From assembly GCA_020633335.1 (NCBI GenBank), contig JACKDU010000001.1, forward strand, positions 496,001-560,000: DNA of 64,000 nucleotides, written 5' to 3'. The notes beneath the pieces are model-generated. The model did not search any database. It saw nothing but the letters and a program-made list of their open reading frames with translations, and was not told where the DNA came from. This document shows positions 7,058 to 16,001 of this stretch, piece after piece (position 1 is the first letter of the stretch; the number at the start of each line of letters is the position of its first letter). The position numbers and the translations under genes were made by a program. This DNA comes from Myxococcales bacterium (GTDB lineage: Bacteria; Myxococcota_A; Polyangia; Nannocystales; Nannocystaceae).

Positions 7058-8065
7058 CTAGCGCCTGCCCTTCGCCCGCCCCTTGCCCGCCTTCGCCCTC
7101 CCGCCTCGGCCCTTGCCGCCCGGCACCGCGGCGACGAGCTGGGCCTGGAGCCCGCGGAATTCCTCGGTGAGGCGGTGCGCCGCCGGCAGGATCGCCAGGC
7201 CCGCGCGGACCTCGGTGAGGGCGTCGAGGCGTCGACCGGTGCGCAGGAGCATGTAGGCGATCATCCGCCGCGACTCGAGGGTCTCGGCCGCGAGCGGGCC
7301 GAGCACCCGCTCCTGGGCCGCGAAGGCGAGGCGCTGGCTGGTGAGCGCGCCCGAGAGGTTGCCGAGGTTGCGCTGGAGGGTGGCGATCGCCGCGAGCGAG
7401 CGGATCGTGTCGGGGTGATCGTCGCCGAGGACCCGGGCGCGGAGCTCGGCGGCCTCGCGCTCGAGCTCGAGGGCCCGCCCCTGATCGCCGGCGGCCGCGA
7501 AGATCGTCCCGATGTTGGTGAGCGCGTGGGCGGTGTCGCCGTGCTCGCCGAGGATCCTCCGGCGGATCGCCAGCGCCTCCTCGCCGGCCGCGATCGCGGC
7601 CTCGTGCTCGCCGCGGGCGCGGTGGACCGCCGAGAGGGAGCCGAGCGCGCTCGCCAGCGTCGCCTCCGCGTCGGCCCCGGCCGCCCGCAGGTCCTCAACT
7701 GTCTGAAGGGCCAGGTCGAGCGCGCCCTCGAGGTCGCCCATGAGGCGGAGCGTCGCCGCGAGCTCGCCGCGGGCGCGGGCGCTCTCGGGGTCGCGGGGGC
7801 CGAGGCAGCGCTCGCGGATCGCCAGCGCGAGGCGGCCGGCGTCGGCCGCCGCCGCGAGGTCGCCGACCCCGCGCTGGGCCTCGGCGAGGGCGAGCGCCGC
7901 CGCGCCGGTGGTCGGGTGATCGCGGCCGTGCTCCTCGAGGGCCTCGTCGACGGCCGCGCGCGCGCATGCGAGCGCCGCCTGGGGATCGCCGGCGGCGAGC
8001 GCCTGACGGGCGGCCTGGAGGCGCTCGGCGGCCGGGGAGGGGGGCGCGGACGGGGACTCGCTCAT
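7058..8065 (-). CDS. TPR-repeat protein with basic C-terminal tail
   Basis: A 335-residue protein of the Kinesin-light-chain/TPR_10-TPR_12 type: repeats of about 42 residues with the recurring pattern ALAIRERxLGxxHPxTA.. run through about residues 20-290. No signal peptide or membrane segment is seen, so it is probably a cytoplasmic scaffold. The last 25 residues are a Gly/Lys/Arg tail (KGRGGRAKAGKGRAKGRR), which is unusual for a TPR protein and could bind nucleic acid or an acidic partner. A TATCAT box ends eight bases before the ATG without a ribosome binding site. It is divergent from the DUF3160 lipoprotein gene. Confidence 0.8.
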   Translation of the reverse strand: MSESPSAPPSPAAERLQAARQALAAGDPQAALACARAAVDEALEEHGRDHPTTGAAALALAEAQRGVGDLAAAADAGRLALAIRERCLGPRDPESARARGELAATLRLMGDLEGALDLALQTVEDLRAAGADAEATLASALGSLSAVHRARGEHEAAIAAGEEALAIRRRILGEHGDTAHALTNIGTIFAAAGDQGRALELEREAAELRARVLGDDHPDTIRSLAAIATLQRNLGNLSGALTSQRLAFAAQERVLGPLAAETLESRRMIAYMLLRTGRRLDALTEVRAGLAILPAAHRLTEEFRGLQAQLVAAVPGGKGRGGRAKAGKGRAKGRR

Positions 8066-8073
8066 CGCCGCGG

Positions 8074-8079
8074 ATGATA
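8074..8079 (-). promoter_or_regulatory. -10 box TATCAT of the TPR gene
   Basis: TATCAT on the minus strand ends eight bases before the ATG at 8065, with no ribosome binding site. The predicted transcript is leaderless or nearly so. Confidence 0.5.
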
Positions 8080-8211
8080 CGCGCCCGCGCCCCTGGCCGA
8101 CGAGCGGCGGGCGCTCGCCGGCGCGTCCGACGTGCGTCCGGGGCGCGTCAGCCCCCAGGAGTACCGCGGCGGCCGCGTCTGGGGCCGCAAAGCCCGCGCG
8201 GACCTCCTCGC

Positions 8212-8240
8212 TTGACAGCCCCCCCGGGCGATCTGACGCT
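8212..8240 (+). promoter_or_regulatory. Possible TTGACA promoter giving a leaderless mRNA
   Basis: A perfect -35 hexamer TTGACA (8212-8217) is followed after 17 bases by GACGCT (8235-8240), which keeps the key A2 and T6 of a -10 box. The predicted transcript start would fall at or beside the ATG at 8247. The -10 is weak. Confidence 0.35.
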
Positions 8241-8246
8241 TGCCCG

Positions 8247-10514
8247 ATGCTTCATAGACCCTTCGCTTATTCATCCCCCCTCGCATGCGTCCTCGCGCTC
8301 GGCCTCGCGCTCGGCGGCTGCTCCAACGTCGACCAGGGCAGCGGCTCGGCCAGCGGCTCGGGCTCCGACTCCGACGGCTCGGACTCCTCGGCGCTCCTCG
8401 ACGTCGAGCCCGATCCCTGGCTCACCGAGGTCTACAAGCCGGTCCAGGAGCAGGCGTCGCAGATGAGCGTCGCCGACTTTCTCGCCGAGTACCCGACCCC
8501 CGCCTTCCTCGACGCGGTCTCCTACGACGCGATGACGGCGGTCGGCCTCCCGGAGATCGCCGCCCACGTGTCGATGGGCCCGGAGCACGACAAGGTGCTC
8601 GCCCAGAACGGCTTCGTCGCGGTCGCCGATCCCAACGGCCAGAACTTCGCCTGGACCTACCACGACCTCTACTACAACGACCTCCCGGTCCTGATCACCA
8701 CCGACTCGATCCTCTACGCGCTCCACGCCTCCTTCGACGCGATCCTGATGGAGCTCGAGAAGAGCGTGATGGTCGATGAGATCGACAAGATGCTGGCGGA
8801 GATGCACGCCCAGCTCGCCAGCGACCTCGGCGGCCTCCCGGCTGGCCTCGAGGTCAGCGCCCGCGACCTCGACGTCTACCTCGCGGTCGGCCGCACCCTG
8901 ATGACCGGCGAGCCGGCGGCGACGGTGACCGGCGCCGAGGCGGCGATGGAGGTCGAGCGGATCCTGACCGCCGCTGACGCGCTCCAGCCCCTCGACATCA
9001 GCCTCTTCGGGGTCGACGTCACCTACGACTTCTCGCAGCTCAAGCCGCGCGGCCACTACGAGGAGGACCCGGTCCTCCAGAGGTACTTCAAGGCGATGAT
9101 CTGGCTCGGTCGCACCGACATGCAGATGATCACCTTCGAGACCGACGGCACCCCGGTCTTCAACCGCCGCGGCCTCGACGCGGCCTTCGTCACCAACCTC
9201 CTCCTCACCGGCTCGGGCGCCGACGCGCGCTGGGGGCGGGTGAACAAGATCATCGAGCGCCTGATCGGCGAGCGCGACTCGATGGGCCCGCAGGACATGG
9301 TCAAGTTCATGGCCGAGACCGGCGTCGCCTCCTACGGCGACCTCGCGGCCGCCGATGACGACGCGCTCTTCAAGGCGCTCGCGGCCAGCCCCTACGGGAT
9401 CCAGCGGATCATGTCGCAGATCATGTTCACCGATCCGACCGACCCGCAGATAGTCCTCCCGCGGGTCTTCCTGCTGATGGGGCAGCGCTTCACCATCGAC
9501 TCTTACGTCTTCAACAACGTCACCTACGACCGGGTGCAGGACCTCCGCACCGGCACCAAGGTCACCCGTATGCTGCCGAGCGAGCTCGACGTCGCCTTCG
9601 CGCTCGGCAACAACGCGGCCGCCCCCCACCTGGTCCCCGAGCTCGACTCCTTCGGCTACCAGGGCGTGCTCCACGAGCTCCGCTTCCTGATCGACGCCCA
9701 CCCGTCCGACTTCTGGGACATGAGCTTCTACAACGGCTGGCTGGCGGCGATCCGGGCGCTCGCCGACGCCGCTGACTTCGACCAGCGGCCGCAGGCGATG
9801 CGGACCCGGGCGTGGGCCGACAAGACCCTCAACACCCAGCTCGCGTCGTGGGCGGAGCTGCGCCACGACACCCTGCTCTACGTCAAGCAGTCCTACTCCG
9901 GGGGCAACGGCTGCGAGTACCCCGACGCCTACGTCGAGCCGGCGCCGGCCTTCTACGACAAGATGGTCCACCTCGGCGGCCTCGGCGAGGCGATGGCCGA
10001 CGAGCTGATCGCCGACGGCTACGCGGTCGACAACGTCAAGACCTACTTCGCCTCCTTCGCCGGGACGATGGGGACCCTCGGGACGATCGCCCACAAGGAG
10101 CTCGAGGGCGACGCGCTCACCCAGGCCGAGTTCGACTTCCTCCGCGGCGCGGTCGAGCAGGAGCTGGTCGGCTGCGGCGAGGTCCTCTGGGACGGCTGGT
10201 ACGTCGACCTCCTCTACGATTACGCGAAGGTCGACGAGTTCGTCCCGGTGATCGCCGACACCCACACCGCGCCGACCGACGCGGTCGGCAACCCGGTCGG
10301 CTGGGTCTTCCACGGCGCCACCGGGCGGCCGATGCACCTGGTGATGACGGTCGAGGACTGCTCGGGCGTCCGCGCCTTCGTCGGCCCGGTCTCGAGCTTC
10401 CACCCGGTGCTCACCGAGAACTACCAGCGCCTCGCCGACTCCGAGTGGCGGGCGGAGGTCCAGGGCGGCCCGCAGCCGCGGCCGGCCTGGGCGAGCTCGT
10501 TCATCCCCGAGTAA
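8247..10514 (+). CDS. DUF3160 family lipoprotein
   Basis: A 755-residue exported protein. The N-terminus is a lipoprotein signal (lipobox LGGC, Cys25) followed by a Gln/Ser/Gly/Asp-rich spacer up to about residue 50. The body matches DUF3160: an N-terminal region ending in NDLPVLITTDSILYALH, a helical middle, and a C-terminal part with VKQSYSGG and the DTHTAP...GWVFHG...HLVMTVED strands. The family is found in myxobacteria and some other environmental bacteria, and its biochemical role is unknown to me. The start has no ribosome binding site but lies at the expected distance from a TTGACA element. It appears to be a single-gene unit. Confidence 0.88.
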   Translation: MLHRPFAYSSPLACVLALGLALGGCSNVDQGSGSASGSGSDSDGSDSSALLDVEPDPWLTEVYKPVQEQASQMSVADFLAEYPTPAFLDAVSYDAMTAVGLPEIAAHVSMGPEHDKVLAQNGFVAVADPNGQNFAWTYHDLYYNDLPVLITTDSILYALHASFDAILMELEKSVMVDEIDKMLAEMHAQLASDLGGLPAGLEVSARDLDVYLAVGRTLMTGEPAATVTGAEAAMEVERILTAADALQPLDISLFGVDVTYDFSQLKPRGHYEEDPVLQRYFKAMIWLGRTDMQMITFETDGTPVFNRRGLDAAFVTNLLLTGSGADARWGRVNKIIERLIGERDSMGPQDMVKFMAETGVASYGDLAAADDDALFKALAASPYGIQRIMSQIMFTDPTDPQIVLPRVFLLMGQRFTIDSYVFNNVTYDRVQDLRTGTKVTRMLPSELDVAFALGNNAAAPHLVPELDSFGYQGVLHELRFLIDAHPSDFWDMSFYNGWLAAIRALADAADFDQRPQAMRTRAWADKTLNTQLASWAELRHDTLLYVKQSYSGGNGCEYPDAYVEPAPAFYDKMVHLGGLGEAMADELIADGYAVDNVKTYFASFAGTMGTLGTIAHKELEGDALTQAEFDFLRGAVEQELVGCGEVLWDGWYVDLLYDYAKVDEFVPVIADTHTAPTDAVGNPVGWVFHGATGRPMHLVMTVEDCSGVRAFVGPVSSFHPVLTENYQRLADSEWRAEVQGGPQPRPAWASSFIPE

Positions 10515-10616
10515 TTCGACGGGCCGATCGGGGCGCGCGCCTCCGCGCAGGGATCCTCCCGAGGGGGAGGCGCGACCCTCGGACGTCGTCGTCGCCGCGG
10601 CTGGGCCGAGTGCGGC

Positions 10617-10622
10617 TACCAT
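10617..10622 (+). promoter_or_regulatory. -10 box GC-TACCAT of the membrane Ser/Thr kinase gene
   Basis: TACCAT ends seven bases before the ATG at 10630, and there is no ribosome binding site. The predicted transcript starts at or next to the ATG. Confidence 0.5.
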
Positions 10623-10629
10623 CGCGGCG

Positions 10630-12333
10630 ATGGCCGAGCCGGAGGGTGAGGGCTTCGCCCTGGGGGCGACCCAGCGGGTCGAGGATCCGCCGCCTGCGAG
10701 CGGCCCTGGGGCCTCGTCAGGGGCGGGGCTCGGGCTCGACGCGACCCAGCTCGCCTCGGCCTCGGCCGCGTCCGCGTCCGCCGTCGGCGTGGACGCGACG
10801 CTGCGCGCGGGCGCGGCCAGCGGATCGGCGCCCGGCGGCGCCCCGCTCGGCCTGAGCGCGACCGACTACGCCTCGTCGGCGCCCGCGAGCGTCGGCCTTC
10901 GCGGCGACGTCCCCGAGCTCGCCCCGAGCTCGCGCCTCGGCCACTACCTGATCCTCCGCAAGCTCGGCGCCGGCGGGATGGGGGTCGTCTTCGCCGCCTA
11001 CCACGAGGAGCTCGATCGCCGGGTCGCACTCAAGCTCGTCCATCGCAGCCACGGCGAGAGCAGCGGCGGCCAGGCGCGGATCCTCCGCGAGGCCCAGGCG
11101 CTCGCCCGCCTCTCGCACCCCAACGTCGTCCAGATCTACGAGGTCGGCGAGCACCAGGGGCAGGTCTTCCTGGCGATGGAGTTCGTCGACGGCGAGCCGC
11201 TCTCGAGCTGGCAGGCGGCCGCGGGGCGGAGCCTCGGCGCGATCGTCGACGCCTACCGCCAGGCCGCGGAGGGGCTGCGGGCGGCCCACGCGGCCGGCCT
11301 CGTCCACCGCGACTTCAAGCCTGACAACGCGCTCGTCGGCGTCGACGGCCGGGTGCGGGTCCTCGACTTCGGCCTCGCCCGGAGCCGGCATGGGTCGCCG
11401 GCGAGCGACGCCGCGGAGGGGAGCGGCGCGGGCGAGGGCGTCGCGGGCGAGGGCGGCGCAGGGGCGCTCCGTGAGCTCGACCTCTCGGCGCCAGGGTCGA
11501 TCGCCGGGACCCCCGCGTACATGTCCCCGGAGCAATTCAAGGGCGAGGGCGTCGATCTCCGCAGCGACCTCTTCTCCTTCTCGGTCGCCCTCTGGGAGGC
11601 GATCTACGGGCGGCGGCCCTTCGCCGGGCGGAGCGTCGTCGAGCTCGCGGCGGCCGTCTGCGCGGTCGAGCGACCGAGCCCGCCGGCGCGGGTCGACGTC
11701 CCCGAGCGCCTCCGGCGGGCGCTCGCGCGCGGCCTCGCGCTCCGCCCCGACGAGCGCTGGGCCTCGCTCGATCCGCTGGTCGACGTGCTCTCGATCGATC
11801 CCGCCGCCGACCCCTCGGCGGCCCGCGGGGCCCACCGCCTCTTCCTCGGGATCTTCGCCGCCGGGATGCTCGCCGGGCCGGTCTTCTTCGGGCTGGTCTT
11901 CCGCGGCAGCTTTGAGGTCCGCAAGACGATCTTCTTCGGCTCGGCGATCTTCGGCGCGCTGATGATCTTGGCGACCGCCTTCGCCTTCCGGCGGACGCTC
12001 CTCCGCAACGCGTACCACCGGCGGATGCTCCTCTTCCTCGGCGTCGTCGCGGTCGTCGCCGGCTCGCAGCGGGTGATCGCCACCGCCCGCGGCCTCCCGC
12101 TCGACGTGATCGTCGTCGACGCGCTCCACATCACGGCCGCCTGCTTCTTCGTCGGCGCGGTCTTCTTCGCCCGCTGGATGGTCGCGCCGGGGCTCCTCGC
12201 CGTCGTCGGGATCGTCGCCGCGCTCGCGCTCCCCTCGCTCTTCCCCGGCGCGCTCCTCGTGGTCGCGCCGTCGATCATGATCTCCTTCGGCTTCTTCTGG
12301 AACCGCGAGGCGAGCCGCGGTCCCCGCGGCTAG
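10630..12333 (+). CDS. Ser/Thr protein kinase with multi-pass membrane tail
   Basis: The 567-residue protein has three parts. Residues 1-100 are a low-complexity Ala/Ser/Gly stretch. Residues about 105-375 form a Hanks-type kinase: glycine loop GAGGMG at 113, VALKLV lysine, catalytic HRDFKPDN with Asp228, DFGLA with Asp246 and a TPAYMSPEQ activation-segment end. Residues about 400-560 hold five or six hydrophobic helices ending in a short basic tail. All catalytic residues are present. Most myxobacterial kinases carry one membrane helix, so the multi-pass tail is less usual and might sense a lipid or membrane signal. The Roadblock gene follows after 26 bases and has its own promoter box. Confidence 0.92.
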   Translation: MAEPEGEGFALGATQRVEDPPPASGPGASSGAGLGLDATQLASASAASASAVGVDATLRAGAASGSAPGGAPLGLSATDYASSAPASVGLRGDVPELAPSSRLGHYLILRKLGAGGMGVVFAAYHEELDRRVALKLVHRSHGESSGGQARILREAQALARLSHPNVVQIYEVGEHQGQVFLAMEFVDGEPLSSWQAAAGRSLGAIVDAYRQAAEGLRAAHAAGLVHRDFKPDNALVGVDGRVRVLDFGLARSRHGSPASDAAEGSGAGEGVAGEGGAGALRELDLSAPGSIAGTPAYMSPEQFKGEGVDLRSDLFSFSVALWEAIYGRRPFAGRSVVELAAAVCAVERPSPPARVDVPERLRRALARGLALRPDERWASLDPLVDVLSIDPAADPSAARGAHRLFLGIFAAGMLAGPVFFGLVFRGSFEVRKTIFFGSAIFGALMILATAFAFRRTLLRNAYHRRMLLFLGVVAVVAGSQRVIATARGLPLDVIVVDALHITAACFFVGAVFFARWMVAPGLLAVVGIVAALALPSLFPGALLVVAPSIMISFGFFWNREASRGPRG

Positions 12334-12347
12334 GCCGGCGACGCTGC

Positions 12348-12353
12348 TAGACT
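12348..12353 (+). promoter_or_regulatory. Extended -10 box TGC-TAGACT of the Roadblock gene
   Basis: TAGACT, preceded by TGC, ends exactly six bases before the GTG at 12360, so the usual +1 falls on the start codon. No ribosome binding site is present. Confidence 0.55.
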
Positions 12354-12359
12354 CGCGGG

Positions 12360-12788
12360 GTGGACCCGCTCGGTGAGGCCCGCCCGCGACTCGAGGCGCT
12401 CGTCGCCGCGTTCATCGAGGACTCCCGCGCCCGCGCCGCGCTCCTCTGCGACCGGCGCGGCCGCCGGCTCGCCTGCGCCGGCGACCTAGGGGGCGTCGAC
12501 CTCGAGCGCCCTGGCTCGTGGATCGCCGGGAGCGTCCGCGCGAGCAACCAGCCCGGGCCCGAAGACGAGTTCCACGGGGTGTGCCACGGGCTCATGGGGG
12601 TGAGCCTCCATGTCGGCCTCGTCGCCCGGCGCGCCCTCCTCTGCGTCTTCTACGACCGGCGCACGACCTGGGGGCGCGTGGAGCTCCGGCGGCGGCTCCT
12701 CATGCCGGCGCTCGAGGTGCTCATCGAGTCCTCGGCGGGGCACCTCGAGATCATCACGCTCGACGACCTCGATCGGCTCTTCGCGTAG
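12360..12788 (+). CDS. Roadblock/LC7-like protein
   Basis: A 142-residue single-domain protein with the alpha-beta pattern of Roadblock/LC7: an N-terminal helix (LEALVAAFIEDS), strands AALLCDRRGRRLACAG, helix, strands SLHVGLVARRALLCVFYDRR, and a C-terminal helix. Such proteins act as dimeric partners of small GTPases in bacteria (MglB is the known myxobacterial case). This one is not MglB itself and no GTPase is adjacent. It begins with GTG directly after a TGC-TAGACT box. It may be functionally tied to the kinase upstream; that is inference. Confidence 0.6.
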   Translation: MDPLGEARPRLEALVAAFIEDSRARAALLCDRRGRRLACAGDLGGVDLERPGSWIAGSVRASNQPGPEDEFHGVCHGLMGVSLHVGLVARRALLCVFYDRRTTWGRVELRRRLLMPALEVLIESSAGHLEIITLDDLDRLFA

Positions 12789-12804
12789 CGTGCGCGGACC
12801 CTCG

Positions 12805-14376
12805 CTAGTTGAAGGGGTCCTTCATCGACTTCTTCTTCTTCGCCTTGAGGTCGCTCTGGTCGTAGCCGCCCTTCGACTTCTTGTAGGCCTTCGCCTTGAA
12901 CGACTTCTCGAAGATCTTGCGCTCGGACTCCGACTGCTGGGCCTTGTAGATGTTCTCCTCGGCGTCCTTGAGCTCCTCGATCTGCTCGTCGAGGTCGAGC
13001 GAGGGGTCGCCCTTCTTGAGGGTCTCGAGGCGCTGGATGTCCTCCTGGAGGAGGGTGCGGGCCTGGTTGTACTGGCCGATCGCGACCGCGCGGGTCGCCG
13101 CCTCGAGCTTGGCGGCGCTCTCGACCTCGGCGGCGCGGACGGTGACCTCGGTGTTCTCGGCCCGCCGCAGGCGCTCGGGGTCGGCGCTGAGGCTGAGGGT
13201 GAGCGCGAGCTCGGCGTGGCTCTGCTTGCCCTGGTTCTTGAGGTCGGTGAAGTCGACGCCGAGGACGCCGAGGGCCATGCTCTCGCCGGTCGCCGCCGGG
13301 AGGTCGAGGCGGAGGAGGACGTCGCGGATCTGGCCGGCGCCGAGCGAGCCGATCGCCGCCGCCCGGCCGCCCTTGTCGGTCGCGAGATCGGCGTAGCCGT
13401 AGATCGCCTGGACCGAGAGCCCGGGGGCCGGGTTCATGGTCAGGCGGACGCCGTTGGCGACCGTCGCCACCAGGCCGGCCATCTCGTCGCCGAGCACCCG
13501 GGGGATCGCCTGCGCGTCCTGGATGAAGTGGTAGCGCCCGCCGCCCTGGTCGGCGAGCTTGGTCATCAGGTCCTCGTTGTAGTCGAGGCCGACGCCGAGG
13601 GTCGAGAGCGAGACCCCGCGGGCGAAGCCCTCGGCCGCCCGCGCGCCGAGGACGTCGGGGCGGGTCTCGCCCTCGTTGGCCTGGCCGTCGGAGAGGAGGA
13701 GGACGTGGGCGAGGTCCTTCTCCGAGCGCTTGCCGGCGGCATGCTCGAGGATCTCGAGGCCCTGGTACATCGCCGGCCCGAGGGCGGTGCCGCCGGCGGT
13801 GGTGAGGGGGAGGAGGTGGCCGCGGAGCGCCTCGATCCCCTTGGGGTCGGCGAGGAGGCGCTCGGTGTGGGTGATCACGCCGCTCTCGTAGGAGATCAGG
13901 GTGACGCGGTCGCCGGCGTCGAGCTCCTTGAGGAGGTCGAGCGACGCCTGCTTGACCGCGCTGAGCTTGTCGCCGCTCATGCTCCCGGAGCGGTCGAGGA
14001 TCACCGCGAGGTCGAGGGGCGGGCGCTTCGCGGCGCCCTTCTCGTCGCCGCGGAGGCGGACCAGGAGGTCGAGGTGGCGGGGCAGCGACGCCGGATCGAC
14101 GACCTCGTAGTTGGGGATCACCTCGACGCTGAGCGAGCCGACGCTCGCGCTCGGGTGGGCCGGCCGGGGCTCCTCCGCGACCGGCGGGGCCGCCTCACCG
14201 GGGGGCGCCTCGGGGGGCGCCTCCTTGGCGTCGGCGGGGGGCGCCCCTGCGGGCTCGCCCGAGGCGCCGGTGCCGGCGGCCGCCGGGTTGCGCGGCGTAC
14301 AGGCCGTCAGGGCCGCGAGCGCGAGGAGGGGGAGGAGCGGGAGGAGGGGGCGGGCGAGGTCGAGCGGGCGTGGCAT
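12805..14376 (-). CDS. VWA-domain lipoprotein
   Basis: A 523-residue lipoprotein. The signal peptide ends in the lipobox LTAC (Cys26). A Pro/Ala/Glu-rich spacer (about 27-80) leads to a von Willebrand factor A domain (about 120-300) with the metal-site motif DRSGS at residue 128, the conserved Thr in TTAGGTAL and the Asp in LLLSDG. Beta-rich and helical segments follow (about 300-460), then a highly charged Lys-rich C-terminal tail. VWA lipoproteins of this kind usually mediate metal-dependent protein binding at the envelope. A TATCCT box lies 14 bases before the ATG. It is divergent from the MscS-type channel gene and tail-to-tail with the Roadblock gene. Confidence 0.9.
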   Translation of the reverse strand: MPRPLDLARPLLPLLPLLALAALTACTPRNPAAAGTGASGEPAGAPPADAKEAPPEAPPGEAAPPVAEEPRPAHPSASVGSLSVEVIPNYEVVDPASLPRHLDLLVRLRGDEKGAAKRPPLDLAVILDRSGSMSGDKLSAVKQASLDLLKELDAGDRVTLISYESGVITHTERLLADPKGIEALRGHLLPLTTAGGTALGPAMYQGLEILEHAAGKRSEKDLAHVLLLSDGQANEGETRPDVLGARAAEGFARGVSLSTLGVGLDYNEDLMTKLADQGGGRYHFIQDAQAIPRVLGDEMAGLVATVANGVRLTMNPAPGLSVQAIYGYADLATDKGGRAAAIGSLGAGQIRDVLLRLDLPAATGESMALGVLGVDFTDLKNQGKQSHAELALTLSLSADPERLRRAENTEVTVRAAEVESAAKLEAATRAVAIGQYNQARTLLQEDIQRLETLKKGDPSLDLDEQIEELKDAEENIYKAQQSESERKIFEKSFKAKAYKKSKGGYDQSDLKAKKKKSMKDPFN

Positions 14377-14473
14377 GGCGAGCGTCTGCCAGGATACCTG
14401 GCGTGCGGCAGGTCAACGCATGGCGAGTCCGCGCGATCTCTGGTAGAGAGCCGCCAGGAGAGCAGGCGCGCGC

Positions 14474-15988
14474 ATGTTCGACGCGATCCTCGAGGGAGAC
14501 TTCCTGTCGGTCGAGGGCGTAGCCCTCGGGATCGTCGCGGTCATGCTCCTCCTCCTCGGGGTCTGGCTGCCCAAGGAGAAGCAGGCGCAGATCCGCCTCC
14601 CCGCCGGGCTCCTGGTCGTCCACCTCGTCCTCGTGACGATCCTGGCGCTCGTCCAGCCGCAGGGGCGCCTGACCCCGGCCGTCGCCGCGGCCGCGCTCTT
14701 CACCCTCCTGGCGTCGATGGGGCGCGCGAGCTTCCTCCTGATCTTCGACTGTCTCTTCGGACATCGTTCGCTCCGGCCGCTGCCGAAGATCTTCCGCGAG
14801 ATCCTCCAGGGCTTCGTCTACGTCGCCGTCCTCTTCATCACCCTGCGGGCCTCGGGGGTCGACCCGACCTCGCTGCTGACGACCTCGGCGCTCCTCACCG
14901 CGATCATCGGCCTCTCGCTCCAGGACACCCTGGGCAACCTCTTCGCCGGCCTGGCGATCCAGGCCGAGCACCCCTTCGAGGTCGGCGACTGGATCCAGTT
15001 CGACGATGACCCCGCCCATGTCGGCCGGGTCCTCGAGATCAACTGGCGGGCGACCAAGCTGGTCACCCTCGAGAACGCGCTGGTGGTCGTCCCCAACGGC
15101 GTCCTCGCCAAGACGCCCCTCGCCAACTTCAACAAGCCGACCAAGCCCGCCCTCCGCGCGGTCGAGGTGATCGCGCCCTACGGGGTGCCGCCGCAGAAGG
15201 CCCACCGGATCCTCCTCGAGGCGATCCGCGGGGTCTCGGGGGTCGCGGCCGCGCCGGTCGCCCCCAACGTCCTGACCCGCGACTTCTCCGAGCGCGGCGT
15301 CGTCTACCAGCTCCGCTACTTCATCGACGACTTCGAAGCCCGCCTCCTGATCGAGAGCAAGGTCCGGGATCGGGTCTGGTACGCCCTCCAGCGCGCCGAG
15401 ATCGCGATCCCGCCGCCGCTCCGCGACGTCCGGGTCTTCGAGCAGTCAGCGAGCGAAGACGCGCGCCACGCCCTCGAGGAGCGGCAGAGCCACCGCGACG
15501 CCCTCGCCGGCCTCGACTTCCTCGGGGCGCTCCCGGACGAGCTCATGGATCGCCTGGCGGCGCTGGTCCACACCCGCCTCTACACCACCGACGAGGTGAT
15601 CTTCCGCCAGGGGGAGGCCGGCGACGAGCTCTACATCATCCTCCGGGGCGAGGTCTCGATCAGCCTCGAGACCGGCAACGGGCAGCTCGAGCTGACCAAG
15701 CTCGGCCCCGGGAAGTTCTTCGGCGAGATGTCGATGCTCACCGACTCGGTCCGCCACGCGACCGTCCGGGCGCTCCGCGAGTCGGAGCTCCTGGTGGTCG
15801 AGAAGGGGGCGCTCCAGCAGATCCTCGAGCGCTCACCAGAGCTCGCGGAGACGATCCAGGTCGCCCTCCGCGACCGGCAGGCGATGCTGCAGGAGCTGAG
15901 CGCGGAGGCCGAGGGGATCCCGAGCGAGTCGATGCATGCCCATCAGGGGCCGCTCCTCGGCCGGATCCGCGACTTCTTCTCGCTCTGA
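14474..15988 (+). CDS. MscS-type mechanosensitive channel with cyclic-nucleotide-binding domain
   Basis: A 504-residue inner-membrane channel. Four hydrophobic segments occupy about residues 12-150. The fourth runs into the MscS pore and beta-domain signature (LSLQDTLGNLFAGLAIQ, then FEVGDWIQ and VVVPNGVLAKTPLANF). The cytoplasmic MscS C-domain follows to about 330. A CRP/CNBD domain occupies about 345-470, with the phosphate-binding cassette FFGEMSMLTDSVRHATVRA. The MscS-plus-CNBD fusion matches cyclic-nucleotide-gated MscS homologues, which respond to nucleotide more than tension. CCAGGAGAG 8-16 bases before the ATG is a plausible ribosome binding site. The ligand (cAMP or cGMP) cannot be told from sequence. 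Confidence 0.93.
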   Translation: MFDAILEGDFLSVEGVALGIVAVMLLLLGVWLPKEKQAQIRLPAGLLVVHLVLVTILALVQPQGRLTPAVAAAALFTLLASMGRASFLLIFDCLFGHRSLRPLPKIFREILQGFVYVAVLFITLRASGVDPTSLLTTSALLTAIIGLSLQDTLGNLFAGLAIQAEHPFEVGDWIQFDDDPAHVGRVLEINWRATKLVTLENALVVVPNGVLAKTPLANFNKPTKPALRAVEVIAPYGVPPQKAHRILLEAIRGVSGVAAAPVAPNVLTRDFSERGVVYQLRYFIDDFEARLLIESKVRDRVWYALQRAEIAIPPPLRDVRVFEQSASEDARHALEERQSHRDALAGLDFLGALPDELMDRLAALVHTRLYTTDEVIFRQGEAGDELYIILRGEVSISLETGNGQLELTKLGPGKFFGEMSMLTDSVRHATVRALRESELLVVEKGALQQILERSPELAETIQVALRDRQAMLQELSAEAEGIPSESMHAHQGPLLGRIRDFFSL

Positions 15989-16001
15989 GCGGAGCCGCCG
16001 C

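Noticed and set aside
10535..10580. Inverted repeat CGCGCCTCC/GGAGGCGCG after the DUF3160 gene as terminator
   Set aside because: The loop is long and no U tract follows; GC-rich chance pairing is equally likely.
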